From: Prevotellaceae bacterium
Lineage (GTDB): Bacteria; Bacteroidota; Bacteroidia; Bacteroidales; UBA932
DNA: 5,291 bases
NCBI GenBank assembly: GCA_031264875.1
Contig: JAISDK010000040.1
Span: 1-5,291, forward strand
Direction: 5' to 3'
Notes under the pieces: model-generated
Told to the model about the DNA's origin: nothing
Seen by the model: the letters and a program-made list of their open reading frames with translations, nothing else
Database searches by the model: none
In this document: positions 5,162 to 5,291 of the stretch, in pieces
Numbering within the stretch: the first letter of the stretch is position 1
Layout: each line of letters opens with the position of its first letter
Program-made: the position numbers and the translations under genes

Positions 5162-5291
5162 ATGAAAAAAGTACATTTAACCCGTGAGCAAAGGTACACA
5201 ATTTCTTGTTTGTATAAACAGGGTTGTAGCCAAAAAAAGATTGCACAGGCAATCGAAAAAAACAAATCGGTCGTCAGCCGGGAGTTGAAAC
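5162..5291 (+). CDS. IS30-family transposase, N-terminal 43 codons (truncated by window end)
   Basis: The frame opens with ATG at 5162 and is still open at the window end. The visible residues, beginning MKKVHLTREQRYTISCLYKQ and continuing GCSQKKIAQAIEKNKSVVSREL, match the N-terminal HTH of IS30-family transposases: HLT..ERY.I..L...G.S...IA......S.VSREL. In this family the HTH binds the terminal inverted repeats, while the DDE catalytic domain, not visible here, cuts and joins DNA. Similar starts occur in IS30-like elements of Bacteroides such as IS4351. The preceding TTGAG sequence offers no Shine-Dalgarno site, as usual for the phylum. Whether the element is intact cannot be told. Confidence 0.85.
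   Translation, partial: MKKVHLTREQRYTISCLYKQGCSQKKIAQAIEKNKSVVSRELK

Larger units (their letters stand above)
5078..5291 (+). mobile_element. Left part of an IS30-family insertion sequence (cut by window end)
   Basis: The only firm evidence is the transposase start at 5162. The left boundary is a guess: CAACTTTA (5078-5085) is repeated in inverse orientation as TAAAGTTG at 5152-5159, 84 bp before the start codon, a plausible place for an IS30 terminal repeat. The right end is outside the window, so neither the terminal inverted repeats nor a target duplication can be verified. Confidence 0.5.

Overview
The window looks like a chromosomal segment from a gut-type member of the order Bacteroidales (Bacteroides/Parabacteroides-like). 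The grounds are a type IX secretion (T9SS) C-terminal sorting domain, Bacteroidetes-style promoter elements (TAnnTTTG at -7), absence of Shine-Dalgarno sites, a LuxR-like HTH of the kind found in Bacteroidales membrane-anchored regulators, and an IS30-family transposase start resembling those of Bacteroides. The genus assignment is inference.

Layout. Positions 3-1154 hold the 3' part of a gene for a large surface or secreted protein ending in a T9SS type A sorting domain. That domain is interrupted by an in-frame, 9-bp-periodic low-complexity insert that also forms hairpins at the DNA level. A 276-bp intergenic region follows; its first part is a cluster of hairpins like dispersed intergenic repeats and its last part is a recognisable Bacteroidetes promoter. 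Positions 1431-4154 hold a two-gene operon: an NtrC/AtoC-type sigma-54-dependent response regulator and a membrane PAS-histidine kinase that starts at TTG. Together they form a complete two-component system, with the kinase phosphorylating Asp54 of the regulator and the regulator activating RpoN promoters outside this window. No target gene is visible here.

After about 4155 the sequence becomes clearly AT-rich and accessory in character. It holds a small membrane-anchored coiled-coil protein with a LuxR-like HTH (4326-4970), a degenerate inverted repeat of the GGATTGCTTC/CAATG type (4978-5056), a perfect 34-bp palindrome flanked by 9-bp direct repeats (5098-5131), and the first 43 codons of an IS30-family transposase that runs off the window.

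No wholly new biological system is evident. The items most worth a second look are the repeat-interrupted sorting domain, the palindrome in front of the IS30 transposase, the GGATTGCTTC inverted repeat, the hairpin cluster at 1200-1277, and the AT-rich orphan regulator with its duplicated start region.
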